From Nitrososphaerales archaeon (GTDB lineage Archaea; Thermoproteota; Nitrososphaeria; Nitrososphaerales; Gagatemarchaeaceae), in NCBI GenBank assembly GCA_030039515.1, contig JASHVT010000102.1, forward strand, positions 1-8,244: a stretch of DNA of 8,244 nt. Direction: 5' to 3'. This document shows positions 1-5,944 of the stretch, piece by piece. Positions within the stretch are counted from its first letter, which is position 1, and each line of letters begins with the position of its first letter. The notes under the pieces are model-generated. The model saw nothing but the letters and a program-made list of their open reading frames with translations, did not search any database and was not told the DNA's origin. The translations under genes and the position numbers were made by a program.

Positions 1-1083
1 CCCGAGTCTGACATAGCGGTCTTCAACATGCTGGGATACTCCTTCGAAAGGGGGTATCCTGGGAGGGGCGTCGTAGAGGCGGTCGGGTCGGGGCTCGAGG
101 TCCGCCCTGGCGACCTCGCGCTGAGGGCCAACTTCGCATCCGTGAAGGGAAGGAAGATAGTCGACAGGAGGGCGGGGAGAGACCTGACCCAGGAGGAGGC
201 GGAGGCCCTGGCCGAGGACATCAGCCGCATAGAGCTGAGCGGCGCGGACTTCGACTTCCGCGCCACGGTCTCTTACAGGGGGGTCCTCGTGATACGCGCG
301 TCCGGCCGCCTCTCTGCCGAGGTCACGAACACCGACCCCGCCTATGCCAGGGTGGGAGGCTTCGGCGCCGCGAAGAAGACCACCGCGGGGGAGTCGGTCC
401 TGACGTGCGAGCCTGAGTCGAAGTCGGAGCCGGCCAGGAGGTCGGCCGCGCTCGTCAACGAGTTCACGGCAAAGAGCATCGCCGCGCTGTCGAGGAGCGG
501 GGTCAACGAAAGGAGGGTCAGGGAGGGCAGGCTTCCGGCCAACTGCGTGCTGCTCAGGGACCCGGGCGACCACCTGCCAGACGTCCCTTCGTTCACGCAG
601 ATGTACGGGATGCGCGGGACCGCGCTGGTCGAGATGCCGGCGGAAGTGGGCATCGCGAAGCTCATCGGCATGAAGATGGTCAAGATTCGCGACAGGCACG
701 ACCTCAAGGAAAAGGCGAGGCTATTCTCCTCGGAGCTCAAGGAAGGCACGGTCGTCTACGTGCACCTGAAGGGGCCCGACGAGTTCGGGCACGACGGCGA
801 CGCCGTGGGGAAGAAGAGGAGCATCGAGTCGATCGACAGGGAGTTCTTCTCCGAAGTCGCCGCGACGCTGGACAGGACGACTGTGGGAGTCTCATGCGAC
901 CACGCGACGCCTTGCACGATCAAGATGCACTCCGCGGACCCAGTCCCTCTGATGGTCACCACCGCAGGGAAGGGAGACTCCATGAGATTCACCGAGGCGA
1001 ACTCCTTGAAGGGATCGATGGGGCGGATGATGGGCAGGGACGTGCTCAGGTCTGTCCTGTCAGGGACGGCCGCGGAGACCTAG
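1..1083 (+). CDS. apgM: 2,3-bisphosphoglycerate-independent phosphoglycerate mutase, archaeal ApgM type (5' partial)
   Basis: Interconverts 3- and 2-phosphoglycerate in glycolysis/gluconeogenesis, in the cytoplasm. The reading frame is open from base 1 and 360 codons are visible; ApgM proteins are about 400 residues, so roughly 40-50 N-terminal residues, including the first metal-binding Asp, lie outside the window. The visible part opens with PESDIAVFNMLGY, where the Ser (bases 7-9) is the likely nucleophile of the alkaline-phosphatase-superfamily site. It continues with GYPGRGVVEAVGSGLEV. Metal-binding motifs follow: HLKGPDEFGHDGD (bases about 763-801), then CDHATPC and HSADPVPLM (about 895-954). 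The first ATG in frame (base 28) is internal to the conserved motif and is not the start. Many archaeal ApgM proteins have His where this one has Val after SDIA; I recall the PESD-A-V form in other family members. A related subfamily is annotated as putative homoserine kinase, so the substrate is not absolutely fixed by sequence. The gene converges on tdk. Confidence 0.93.
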   Translation, partial: PESDIAVFNMLGYSFERGYPGRGVVEAVGSGLEVRPGDLALRANFASVKGRKIVDRRAGRDLTQEEAEALAEDISRIELSGADFDFRATVSYRGVLVIRASGRLSAEVTNTDPAYARVGGFGAAKKTTAGESVLTCEPESKSEPARRSAALVNEFTAKSIAALSRSGVNERRVREGRLPANCVLLRDPGDHLPDVPSFTQMYGMRGTALVEMPAEVGIAKLIGMKMVKIRDRHDLKEKARLFSSELKEGTVVYVHLKGPDEFGHDGDAVGKKRSIESIDREFFSEVAATLDRTTVGVSCDHATPCTIKMHSADPVPLMVTTAGKGDSMRFTEANSLKGSMGRMMGRDVLRSVLSGTAAET

Positions 1084-1646
1084 ACGGCCGGCTGATAGCA
1101 CGTCCGGCACCTGGGCTCGTACAGCTCCTTCCCGCCTACCAAGACGAGCGGCGAGTCCCTCGGGGCAGGCTTGCCCTCCACGAGCCTCTGGGACCTCGTC
1201 GCGTCCCTTCCGCACACGGCGCAGACCGCGCTCAGGTACGTGACCTTATCGGCCCTGGCCAGGAGCTCCTTCGTGTTCTCGAAGGGCTCGGCCCGAAAGT
1301 CCAGGTTGAGCCCGGAGGCGACTACCCGCCTCTTCTCAGACAGAAGGCCAAGGAGCTCTACTATGCCGCGCGGGAAGAAGTTGACCTCGTCGACGCCGAC
1401 GACGTCCAGCGCCTGCGAGACAGCGGCGTCCTCGACCGACTTCAAGCCATCAGGGGAGTCAGAGACGCTGTAGGCGCCGTACCGCAGGCCGTTGTGCGTC
1501 ACGACCTGGTGCTCGCTGAACCTTCTGTCGAAGGCAATCTTGAATATCGCGCCCCTCCTCTTCGCTATGACGTCTCTTTCGACGACGCGGATCAGTTCCG
1601 AGGTCTTCCCCGAGAACATCGGGCCTGTGATCACTTCGAGCGTCAT
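1080..1646 (-). CDS. tdk: Thymidine kinase, type II (TK1-like)
   Basis: Phosphorylates thymidine to dTMP with ATP in pyrimidine salvage, in the cytoplasm. The 188-residue length is normal for the family. Walker A is GPMFSGKT (residues 8-15). The Walker B/catalytic segment is VVGVDEVNFF (82-91), with Glu87 as the probable catalytic base; bacterial enzymes usually read DEAQFF, so Asn89 replaces Gln. GLNLDFRAEPF (112-122) is the conserved strand and loop after it. Structural zinc is held by C142-x2-C145 and C180-x2-C183. The CGRDATRSQRLV segment and GGKELYEPRCRTC near the end match the lasso/nucleoside-binding region. The ATG overlaps the upstream GNAT stop as ATGA (1643-1646), and a GAGGAAGGA stretch just upstream can act as a Shine-Dalgarno, which indicates translational coupling. 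It is the last gene of the lysA-like/GNAT/tdk operon, and its TAG stop overlaps the apgM stop on the other strand. Confidence 0.95.
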   Translation of the reverse strand: MTLEVITGPMFSGKTSELIRVVERDVIAKRRGAIFKIAFDRRFSEHQVVTHNGLRYGAYSVSDSPDGLKSVEDAAVSQALDVVGVDEVNFFPRGIVELLGLLSEKRRVVASGLNLDFRAEPFENTKELLARADKVTYLSAVCAVCGRDATRSQRLVEGKPAPRDSPLVLVGGKELYEPRCRTCYQPAV

Positions 1647-2200
1647 GGGCTTCCTTCCTCGAGGTCCATGTACATGGAGAGCTCGTCTATCCGCCTCCCG
1701 TACCTGCGGATCTTCCCTGGGACCGTGCCTGACACCTTGAAGCCCATCTTCCTGTAGAGGGCTATGGCCCTGGAGTTGATGGCGAAGACCTGGAGCTCGA
1801 CAAGCGCGATCCCTTGTTCCCTCGCCCCGTCGAGGACGGCGCGCATCAGAGCCTCGCCCAGCCCGACCCCGCGGTGGCCCTCCAGGATGGCAATGCCGAG
1901 GACTCCCGAGTGGCTGACGTCAGGAGACTCGCCCCGGTCTATCCTGCAGTGCCCCACGATCGCGTCCCCGTCCAGCGCCGCCAGGCCCACGACCGTCCCC
2001 TTCTTCATGTCCCTTACCTCGCCGTCGACGAACCGCCTCTCCTCCGCCATGGTCACGTTCCTATGACGGAGGATCCCGAGCTCCTCGTTCACTTCGTGCT
2101 CGGAGAGCAGCCTGTTGAAGAATGTCCGGGCGGAGGCTACGTCGCGCCTCTTGAGCGGCCTCAGCGTCACCGTTCGCCTGTCACTGAGAGACCTCTGCAT
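1643..2200 (-). CDS. GNAT-family N-acetyltransferase
   Basis: Predicted acetyl-CoA-dependent N-acetyltransferase of 185 residues with a single GNAT domain. It starts with TVTLRPLKRRD (residues 10-20, strand 1). The acetyl-CoA pyrophosphate loop is HRGVGLG (109-115), preceded by strand 4 GVLGIAIL. Motif B is NSRAIALYRKMGF (142-154), followed by a basic GKIRRYGRRIDELSMYM end like that of RimJ/RimL-type and small-molecule GNATs. The substrate (protein N-terminus, amino acid or polyamine) cannot be read from sequence. I chose the ATG at 2200 because GAGGTG (2209-2214) lies 8 nt upstream, an excellent Shine-Dalgarno match. An ATG at 2224 would add eight residues with no comparable site. The gene sits between the lysA-like gene (57 nt gap) and tdk (4-nt overlap), so it is co-transcribed with both. 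Confidence 0.88.
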   Translation of the reverse strand: MQRSLSDRRTVTLRPLKRRDVASARTFFNRLLSEHEVNEELGILRHRNVTMAEERRFVDGEVRDMKKGTVVGLAALDGDAIVGHCRIDRGESPDVSHSGVLGIAILEGHRGVGLGEALMRAVLDGAREQGIALVELQVFAINSRAIALYRKMGFKVSGTVPGKIRRYGRRIDELSMYMDLEEGSP

Positions 2201-2208
2201 GTTGACTC

Positions 2209-2214
2209 CACCTC
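2209..2214 (-). promoter_or_regulatory. Shine-Dalgarno site deciding the GNAT start
   Basis: On the minus strand this reads GAGGTG and lies within a longer purine-rich run, 8 nt before the ATG at 2200. It complements the 3' end of archaeal 16S rRNA and favours the downstream ATG over the in-frame ATG at 2224. Confidence 0.65.
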
Positions 2215-2257
2215 TCCTCGCCATGGGACATCCGCCGTCGAAGGCTTTGTCAGTTTC

Positions 2258-3592
2258 TCAGTCGTTGAGGCAGTCTCCGCCTTCGTCGGCGAAGAGCCTG
2301 TCGACGTCCTGACCCTTCCTGGCCACCCTGTAGGTCCCGTCGTTCGTCCTCATCAGCACGAAGGGCCTCGGCTGGCTGTGGAACGGCATGTTCAACACGA
2401 TCGAGTAGGCTCCCACGTCCCTGAAGACCACGAGCTTGCCGACTTCGGCGCCGCCGATCTTGGACCTGCTCGATATCGGGAACACGTCGAGCGGGTCGCA
2501 GAGCCTTCCGACGAGCGCCATCTTCTGCTGGGCGTAACGGCCCCCCGGCACGACCTCCACAGGGTACTCGTGCCTCAGCAGCGCTGAGTCCAGGAGCATG
2601 TGATAGCCCGCGTCGACGTACACATATCTCGTCTCGCCGAATTCCTTGATGTTGACCACCCTGCAGACTAGCACGGTGGACTCTGCGGTGAGGAACCTGC
2701 CGCTCTCCGCCACCAGCGTGAACCTGCCTCCGAAGCTCTCGACGAGGCTGTTGAGCTGCCCGACGATCCTCGAGGCCATGTCCCTCGGAGATGGAACCCT
2801 GCGGCCGTATGAGACTGGAAGGCCTCCGCCTATGTCGAGGGTCCTGACCTCGAAGTGCCCCAGCTGTCTCCTCGCGCTGAGGACGAACGCCTCCAGCTTC
2901 TCGAGCGCCTCCGCATAGCAGGCCGGGTCCTCCACCTGGCTGCCCAGGTGAAAGTGGAATCCTTCGAACCTGAGCCCGGGGTTCGAGAGTATCGACTTCA
3001 AGACGCTGAAGGCCGAGTCCCTGCTCCCGCCGTTGAACTGGAGCCCGAACTTGCCGTGGCCCATCGAGCCTCTCAGCTCGGCGTGCACGTGGACCTCGGG
3101 GTTCACCCTGACCATGACGTTGATGACTGCGCCCGACCTCGCCGCGGCTTCCGACAGGTTCGCAAGGCCGTTATGGCTCGCGACCACTATCCTCCTGACG
3201 CCAAGGCCGATGACCTCCTCGTACTCTGAGATCGTCTCGGTTATGCTTGTGTACACCACAGAGTCCGCGGACCCGCCCGCCCGGGTCACGAACTGGAGCT
3301 CTGACGGGGCCGTCAGGTCAAACATGATCCCTTCGCCCGCGAAAGTCCGGATCACAGACGGGTTGAAGTTCGCCTTTACCGAATACGCTACTCTGAACTT
3401 CCCTCTGAAGTCTGTGAAGGCGGACTCGATTTCGGACACCTTCCGCCTCAGGGTAGCCTCGTCGACCAGAAAATATGGCGTGCTGTACTTACTTGCTAAG
3501 TCATACAGGTCCTCGTCTGAAAACTTCGGCCCAGCAACCCCCGTGCGTGATACGGGTTGGGTACGTGGGTCCACCAACTTTTTGTTAGACAT
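2258..3592 (-). CDS. lysA: PLP-dependent decarboxylase, fold type III (diaminopimelate decarboxylase LysA-like)
   Basis: A 444-residue alanine-racemase-fold decarboxylase, most like LysA (meso-diaminopimelate to lysine). The PLP Schiff-base lysine is K73 in AYSVKAN. HFHLGSQ (213-219) stacks on the cofactor, DIGGGLP (253-259) is the glycine-rich phosphate-binding loop, and ESGRFL (296-301) replaces the usual EPGR. The C-terminal barrel contains VDAGYH (326-331), GRLCDPLDVF (362-371) and VGAYSIVLNMPFHSQPRP (393-410). LysA normally has CES-x-D at the cysteine site, whereas this enzyme has C365-D-P-L-D, closer to the CDxxD of ornithine/arginine decarboxylases. The usual LysA RPxxY motif after VDAG is also not evident. 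The gene symbol therefore reflects family, and the substrate is uncertain. It is the first gene of a minus-strand operon with GNAT and tdk. The ATG at 3592 has a TATA-like box about 22 nt upstream and no Shine-Dalgarno. Confidence 0.85.
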   Translation of the reverse strand: MSNKKLVDPRTQPVSRTGVAGPKFSDEDLYDLASKYSTPYFLVDEATLRRKVSEIESAFTDFRGKFRVAYSVKANFNPSVIRTFAGEGIMFDLTAPSELQFVTRAGGSADSVVYTSITETISEYEEVIGLGVRRIVVASHNGLANLSEAAARSGAVINVMVRVNPEVHVHAELRGSMGHGKFGLQFNGGSRDSAFSVLKSILSNPGLRFEGFHFHLGSQVEDPACYAEALEKLEAFVLSARRQLGHFEVRTLDIGGGLPVSYGRRVPSPRDMASRIVGQLNSLVESFGGRFTLVAESGRFLTAESTVLVCRVVNIKEFGETRYVYVDAGYHMLLDSALLRHEYPVEVVPGGRYAQQKMALVGRLCDPLDVFPISSRSKIGGAEVGKLVVFRDVGAYSIVLNMPFHSQPRPFVLMRTNDGTYRVARKGQDVDRLFADEGGDCLND

Positions 3593-3609
3593 GAGCCGAC
3601 AAATTTTAT

Positions 3610-3617
3610 CTTAAAAA
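3610..3617 (-). promoter_or_regulatory. TATA box of the lysA-like operon
   Basis: On the minus strand this reads TTTTTAAG, followed by ATAAAATTT, the most A/T-rich patch in this GC-rich neighbourhood. Its centre is about 22 nt upstream of the lysA-like ATG, and no Shine-Dalgarno separates them. A leaderless or nearly leaderless transcript is inferred. Confidence 0.6.
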
Positions 3618-3751
3618 CATTGTCCCGCTTTCGCCGGAAAAATCGTCCGCGACTCTCTGCGACTGAACTTCTTCTGAGCCGCATCTCCCGCAGCTTCGGC
3701 GCCGGCGAGCCAGGTTGACGCGCGGCCGAGAAGGTCTCGCGACTCGGCACG

Positions 3752-3758
3752 TTTTCTA
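3752..3758 (+). promoter_or_regulatory. Weak TATA-like box of the GIY-YIG gene
   Basis: TTTTCTA is centred about 27 nt before the TTG at 3783, the spacing expected if transcription starts at the start codon. It is the only A/T-rich patch nearby, but the match to an archaeal TATA box is imperfect. Confidence 0.4.
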
Positions 3759-3782
3759 GGAGCGCGCAGGAGCCCGCGAACG

Positions 3783-4037
3783 TTGGGCAGATTCTACGTC
3801 TATCTTCTCGAGTGCAGCGACGGAAGCCTCTACGCCGGCTGGACTACCGACCCCGAGCGCAGGTTGGAGGAGCACAACTCCGGGTCGGGCGCGAAGTACA
3901 CGAGGGGGAGGAGGCCGGCGAGGATGGTCTACGTGCAAGGAGTGCCGTCTAGGTCCGCGGCCTTGCGAAGAGAGCTGGAGATCAAATCCATGGACAGAAG
4001 GACTAAGCTTGCCCTGATCCGGTCCCGCACAGCATAA
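3783..4037 (+). CDS. GIY-YIG nuclease superfamily protein (UPF0213/YhbQ-like)
   Basis: A small single-domain protein of 84 residues, the normal size for the UPF0213 group. The diagnostic pattern is FYVYLLECSDGSLYAGWTTD near the N-terminus: YVY replaces GIY and YAG replaces YIG. It is followed by PERRLEEHNSG with the conserved Arg and His, then AKYTRGRRPARMVYV and the helical ALRRELEIKSM segment containing the conserved Glu. Members bind or cut DNA, but the in vivo role is poorly defined; DNA repair or processing is inferred. The start is TTG at 3783, since no ATG gives the complete motif, and a TATA-like patch lies about 27 nt upstream, consistent with leaderless translation. The gene is monocistronic, divergent from the lysA-like operon and convergent with alba. 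A hairpin plus T-rich stretch follows its stop. Confidence 0.85.
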   Translation: MGRFYVYLLECSDGSLYAGWTTDPERRLEEHNSGSGAKYTRGRRPARMVYVQGVPSRSAALRRELEIKSMDRRTKLALIRSRTA

Positions 4038-4059
4038 GCTAGGAGTATAACCGGCAAAT

Positions 4060-4090
4060 CAACAGATGCTGCGCTGTTGCTCTTGTTCTT
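4060..4090 (+). terminator. Hairpin plus T-rich tract after the GIY-YIG gene
   Basis: CAACAG (4060-4065) and CTGTTG (4074-4079) form a perfect 6-bp stem with an 8-nt loop, followed by a T-rich run (CTCTTGTTCTT). It lies 23 nt past the GIY-YIG stop and reaches the alba stop at 4089. Archaeal termination depends mainly on the U-rich tract, so the tract is the stronger evidence and the stem is supportive only. Confidence 0.45.
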
Positions 4091-4448
4091 ACTTGCCTAG
4101 GGTTATCTGTATGGAAGAGATGTTCCGAGTTTCTGGGCCCTCTCCGACTATCTCGGTCGCTATGCCGATGTCCTTCACCTTGAACTGCCCGTTCCCGAGC
4201 CTCTTGGTGACGACCTCAGCCACGTCGACCGCCCTGCTGATGGCCATCCCTCTGGCCTTCACGGTCACTTCGCCCGCCTGGGCCAACTGGATGAGCGCGC
4301 TCATCGCGTAGTTCATCACGGGCTTTTGGCCGACGAAGATCTGGTTCGCAGGTCCGCCATGCGCGGATGCGCTTGTCTGTGGGGGCGCCTCTGTGCTTTC
4401 CTGAGATTTCTCTCCTGACTCGCTCGACTCTGTCTTTCTTTTTGGCAT
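4089..4448 (-). CDS. albA: DNA/RNA-binding chromatin protein Alba
   Basis: Alba is a small dimeric, abundant archaeal protein that coats DNA and also binds RNA. This protein has 119 residues. The core starts at about residue 36 with QIFVGQKPVMNYAMSALIQL and continues with VTVKARGMAISRAVDVAEVV and the C-terminal strands TRNISSIQITLGK. This matches Sulfolobus Alba almost motif for motif (GKKPVMNY, KARGRAISKAVD). Position 41 is Gln where Sulfolobus has Lys16, while Lys42 matches Lys17. The first 35 or so residues form an extra low-complexity tail rich in Ser, Glu, Gln and Thr, with a basic start (PKRK), longer than the roughly 10-residue N-terminus of the Sulfolobus protein. I start at the ATG at 4448. 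The frame stays open to 4658, but that would run through the promoter and the divergent gene. A strong TATA box lies at 4483-4490, giving a leader of about 12 nt with no Shine-Dalgarno. Confidence 0.93.
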   Translation of the reverse strand: MPKRKTESSESGEKSQESTEAPPQTSASAHGGPANQIFVGQKPVMNYAMSALIQLAQAGEVTVKARGMAISRAVDVAEVVTKRLGNGQFKVKDIGIATEIVGEGPETRNISSIQITLGK

Positions 4449-4482
4449 GAGTTGTTCTTGAAATTCAGCGCCGAGTCGGCAC

Positions 4483-4490
4483 ATATATAA
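4483..4490 (-). promoter_or_regulatory. TATA box of alba
   Basis: On the minus strand this reads TTATATAT, a textbook archaeal TATA element. Its centre is 38 nt from the alba ATG, which predicts a start site near 4460 and a leader of about 12 nt. The strong match fits the high expression known for Alba proteins. Confidence 0.65.
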
Positions 4491-4591
4491 CGGTATGGAG
4501 GGGGTCACGGGGTCAGCTTTGTTTGGAATGGGGTCGTACTCCACTAGGCGCGGCTTTGATGGCGGCCTCGTGAAGAAGCAGTCCGCAACCA

Positions 4592-4599
4592 ATAAAAGT
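4592..4599 (+). promoter_or_regulatory. TATA-like box of the nuclease-like gene
   Basis: ATAAAAGT is centred 25-26 nt before the ATG at 4621, the spacing expected for a leaderless transcript. It argues for this ATG over the in-frame ATGs at 4495 and 4528. The rest of 4449-4620 holds the alba promoter and no other feature I can support. Confidence 0.5.
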
Positions 4600-4620
4600 A
4601 AGAAGGCCCTGCCTAAGACT

Positions 4621-4992
4621 ATGAAGTTCGAGGGACTTTCTCTCGAAGTCGCGGCCAAGAACGCGGGCCTGCTAGTGGTGAAGCCCCCGGTCCTCCGCGG
4701 AAAGTCCGGCGTAGACCACAGGTTCGACGTGCTTGTCTCGGACGGGCCGAGGTTCTACGGATTCGACCTGTATCAGTCCATAGACGAGATGGATGTCTTG
4801 AGGTCATACATCAAGAAGTTCGACACCAACGCGGTAGTTGGTCTAGTATGCGCGACGGGCAAGGTGGTCCTGGCTGCGGGCGTCTTGGCCAAGGAGTATG
4901 ACATGCAGATTCTGCCGCCTGACAGGTTGAGCAGCTTCTTCAGCAGGGAACCTGTGCGGCCGACCGGCTCGGGACACAGGATACTGGCGTAG
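4621..4992 (+). CDS. Conserved-looking hypothetical protein with restriction-endonuclease-like pattern
   Basis: I cannot assign a function. From the ATG at 4621 the protein has 123 residues, with no signal peptide or membrane segment. A GKSGVDHRFDVL block (residues 27-38) is followed by YGFDLYQS (46-53), IKKFDTNAVVGLVCATG (64-80) and a C-terminal segment ending in FF (106-107). The layout, with Asp36, a turn, then a strand carrying Asp49, resembles the PD-(D/E)XK nuclease core seen in archaeal Mrr/Hjc-like proteins. The catalytic Lys is replaced by Tyr51, so it may be inactive or a DNA-binding relative. I recall similar uncharacterised proteins in thaumarchaea. The frame is open back to ATGs at 4495 and 4528, which would give a 165- or 154-residue protein. 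I prefer 4621 because a TATA-like box sits 25-26 nt upstream and the conserved-looking part starts there. The gene is divergent from alba and convergent with the dehydrogenase. Confidence 0.7.
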   Translation: MKFEGLSLEVAAKNAGLLVVKPPVLRGKSGVDHRFDVLVSDGPRFYGFDLYQSIDEMDVLRSYIKKFDTNAVVGLVCATGKVVLAAGVLAKEYDMQILPPDRLSSFFSREPVRPTGSGHRILA

Positions 4993-5009
4993 GCACGGCC
5001 AAAGCCGGC

Positions 5010-5933
5010 CTACTCGCGCTGCCCGGAGTACTCCGAAGCATCGACCCTGTTCTGTGCGTCTCCGGTCTCTAGAAACCTCCGGACGTTGGTCGCGGCGGCG
5101 AGCTTAGCTTTGACGAGAGTCTCGCCCACCGGCGTGCCGGCGACGTGCAGCGTCCCGGCGAAGTTCTCCAGCTCCCAGGCCGGAGCCTCGAAGTTCTCCT
5201 TCCCCCCTTCCTTCCAGAAGACGTCCGTCACGTACCGGCTCTCCGGCCGCGACCTGAGCCAATCCATAATCGCTGCTTCGTCTACGAGCTCGCCGCGCCC
5301 GACGTTCGCTATCACTACGGTCTCCTTCGCCCTGGAGAGCGTCTCGGCGCCGAACAGGCCCCGCGTTGCACGAGTCAGTGGGAGAGCTATCACTACGGCG
5401 TCCGCCGACCCAATGACCTGGGGCAGGTCGGCGAGCGGGTGCCTTTCGTCGAAGTGTTGGGGCGACGCGAAGCTCCTTGACACGCCGACCGTCCTCATGC
5501 TGAGTGAGCGAGAGATCCTTGCGACCTCTGATCCTATCCCTCCGCATCCCACCACGAGGAGCGTCTTTCCCCTAAGCGCCCGTGGCATCGCCCTCCGCCG
5601 CCTCGAGTGCACTCCCTTGGCCGCGCCGAGGAGTATCCCCCACGCATGCTCGCCTACGTTCTCCGTGAAGGCCCCTGCGTTTGAGAAGACCTCTACCCCC
5701 GGCCTGAGGGAGGAGAAGTCGAGAGCGTCGACTCCCGCCGCCATCGACTGGACCATCCGGAGGGAGCTCATCTTGCGGAGGACTTCGGGAATGGCTCTCC
5801 CGGGCCACGCCATGAGGACCTCGCACCTCGCCAGCACTGCGTCGTCCGCCTCCTTCTCGAACACGTCGAAGCCTGAGAGCACCTCCCTAGCCTCTGGCGG
5901 GAGGACGTCCGTGACGAATATCCCGGCGGGCAA
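5010..5933 (-). CDS. D-isomer-specific 2-hydroxyacid dehydrogenase family protein
   Basis: A 307-residue NAD(P)-dependent oxidoreductase, a usual length for the family. The substrate is probably a 2-keto/2-hydroxy acid such as glyoxylate or hydroxypyruvate. The N-terminal half of the catalytic domain runs to about residue 95 and includes SMAAGVDALD (63-72) and NVGEHAWGILL. The Rossmann domain carries GCGGIGSEVA (129-138) and GVSRS (150-154). Arg153 at the end of the second strand, in place of Asp, suggests NADP(H) preference. Catalytic residues are Arg213 (NVGRGELVDE), Glu242 (TDVFWKEG) and His263 (LHVAG). The linker between the GEHAWG helix and the Rossmann fold is short. The start is TTG at 5933, 11 nt after the rpoK stop, with AGAGGG in between as a Shine-Dalgarno. 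The exact substrate cannot be assigned. Co-transcription with rpoK is inferred from the spacing. Confidence 0.88.
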   Translation of the reverse strand: MPAGIFVTDVLPPEAREVLSGFDVFEKEADDAVLARCEVLMAWPGRAIPEVLRKMSSLRMVQSMAAGVDALDFSSLRPGVEVFSNAGAFTENVGEHAWGILLGAAKGVHSRRRRAMPRALRGKTLLVVGCGGIGSEVARISRSLSMRTVGVSRSFASPQHFDERHPLADLPQVIGSADAVVIALPLTRATRGLFGAETLSRAKETVVIANVGRGELVDEAAIMDWLRSRPESRYVTDVFWKEGGKENFEAPAWELENFAGTLHVAGTPVGETLVKAKLAAATNVRRFLETGDAQNRVDASEYSGQRE

Positions 5934-5944
5934 AGGCCCTCTGC

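Larger units (their letters stand above)
3593..3782. other. Divergent intergenic region with inverted repeat
   Basis: This 190-nt gap lies between the lysA-like operon (leftward) and the GIY-YIG gene (rightward). It holds the lysA-like TATA box at its left end and a weaker TATA-like box at 3752-3758 at its right end. A perfect 6-bp inverted repeat, GCCGAG (3725-3730) and CTCGGC (3743-3748), lies just upstream of the GIY-YIG promoter and could be an operator or a chance hairpin. I see no tRNA or convincing small ORF. Confidence 0.5.

Noticed and set aside
894..1757. 287-codon open frame on the plus strand
   Set aside because: It overlaps the apgM end and runs antisense to thymidine kinase, whose Walker and zinc motifs are unambiguous.
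1814..2587. 257-codon open frame on the plus strand
   Set aside because: It lies antisense to the GNAT and LysA-like genes, which have clear family motifs. Long antisense frames are common at this GC content, and its protein shows no recognisable domain.
3725..3748. Inverted repeat as part of a structured RNA gene
   Set aside because: The stem is only 6 bp with a 12-nt loop, and an alternative overlapping 5-bp stem is equally possible. No tRNA arms, C/D boxes in proper spacing or riboswitch pattern were found, so it is only noted as a possible operator.
4449..4658. Upstream extension of the Alba reading frame
   Set aside because: It would cover the strong TATA box at 4483-4490 and the divergent gene's start. 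The added 70 residues do not resemble any Alba.
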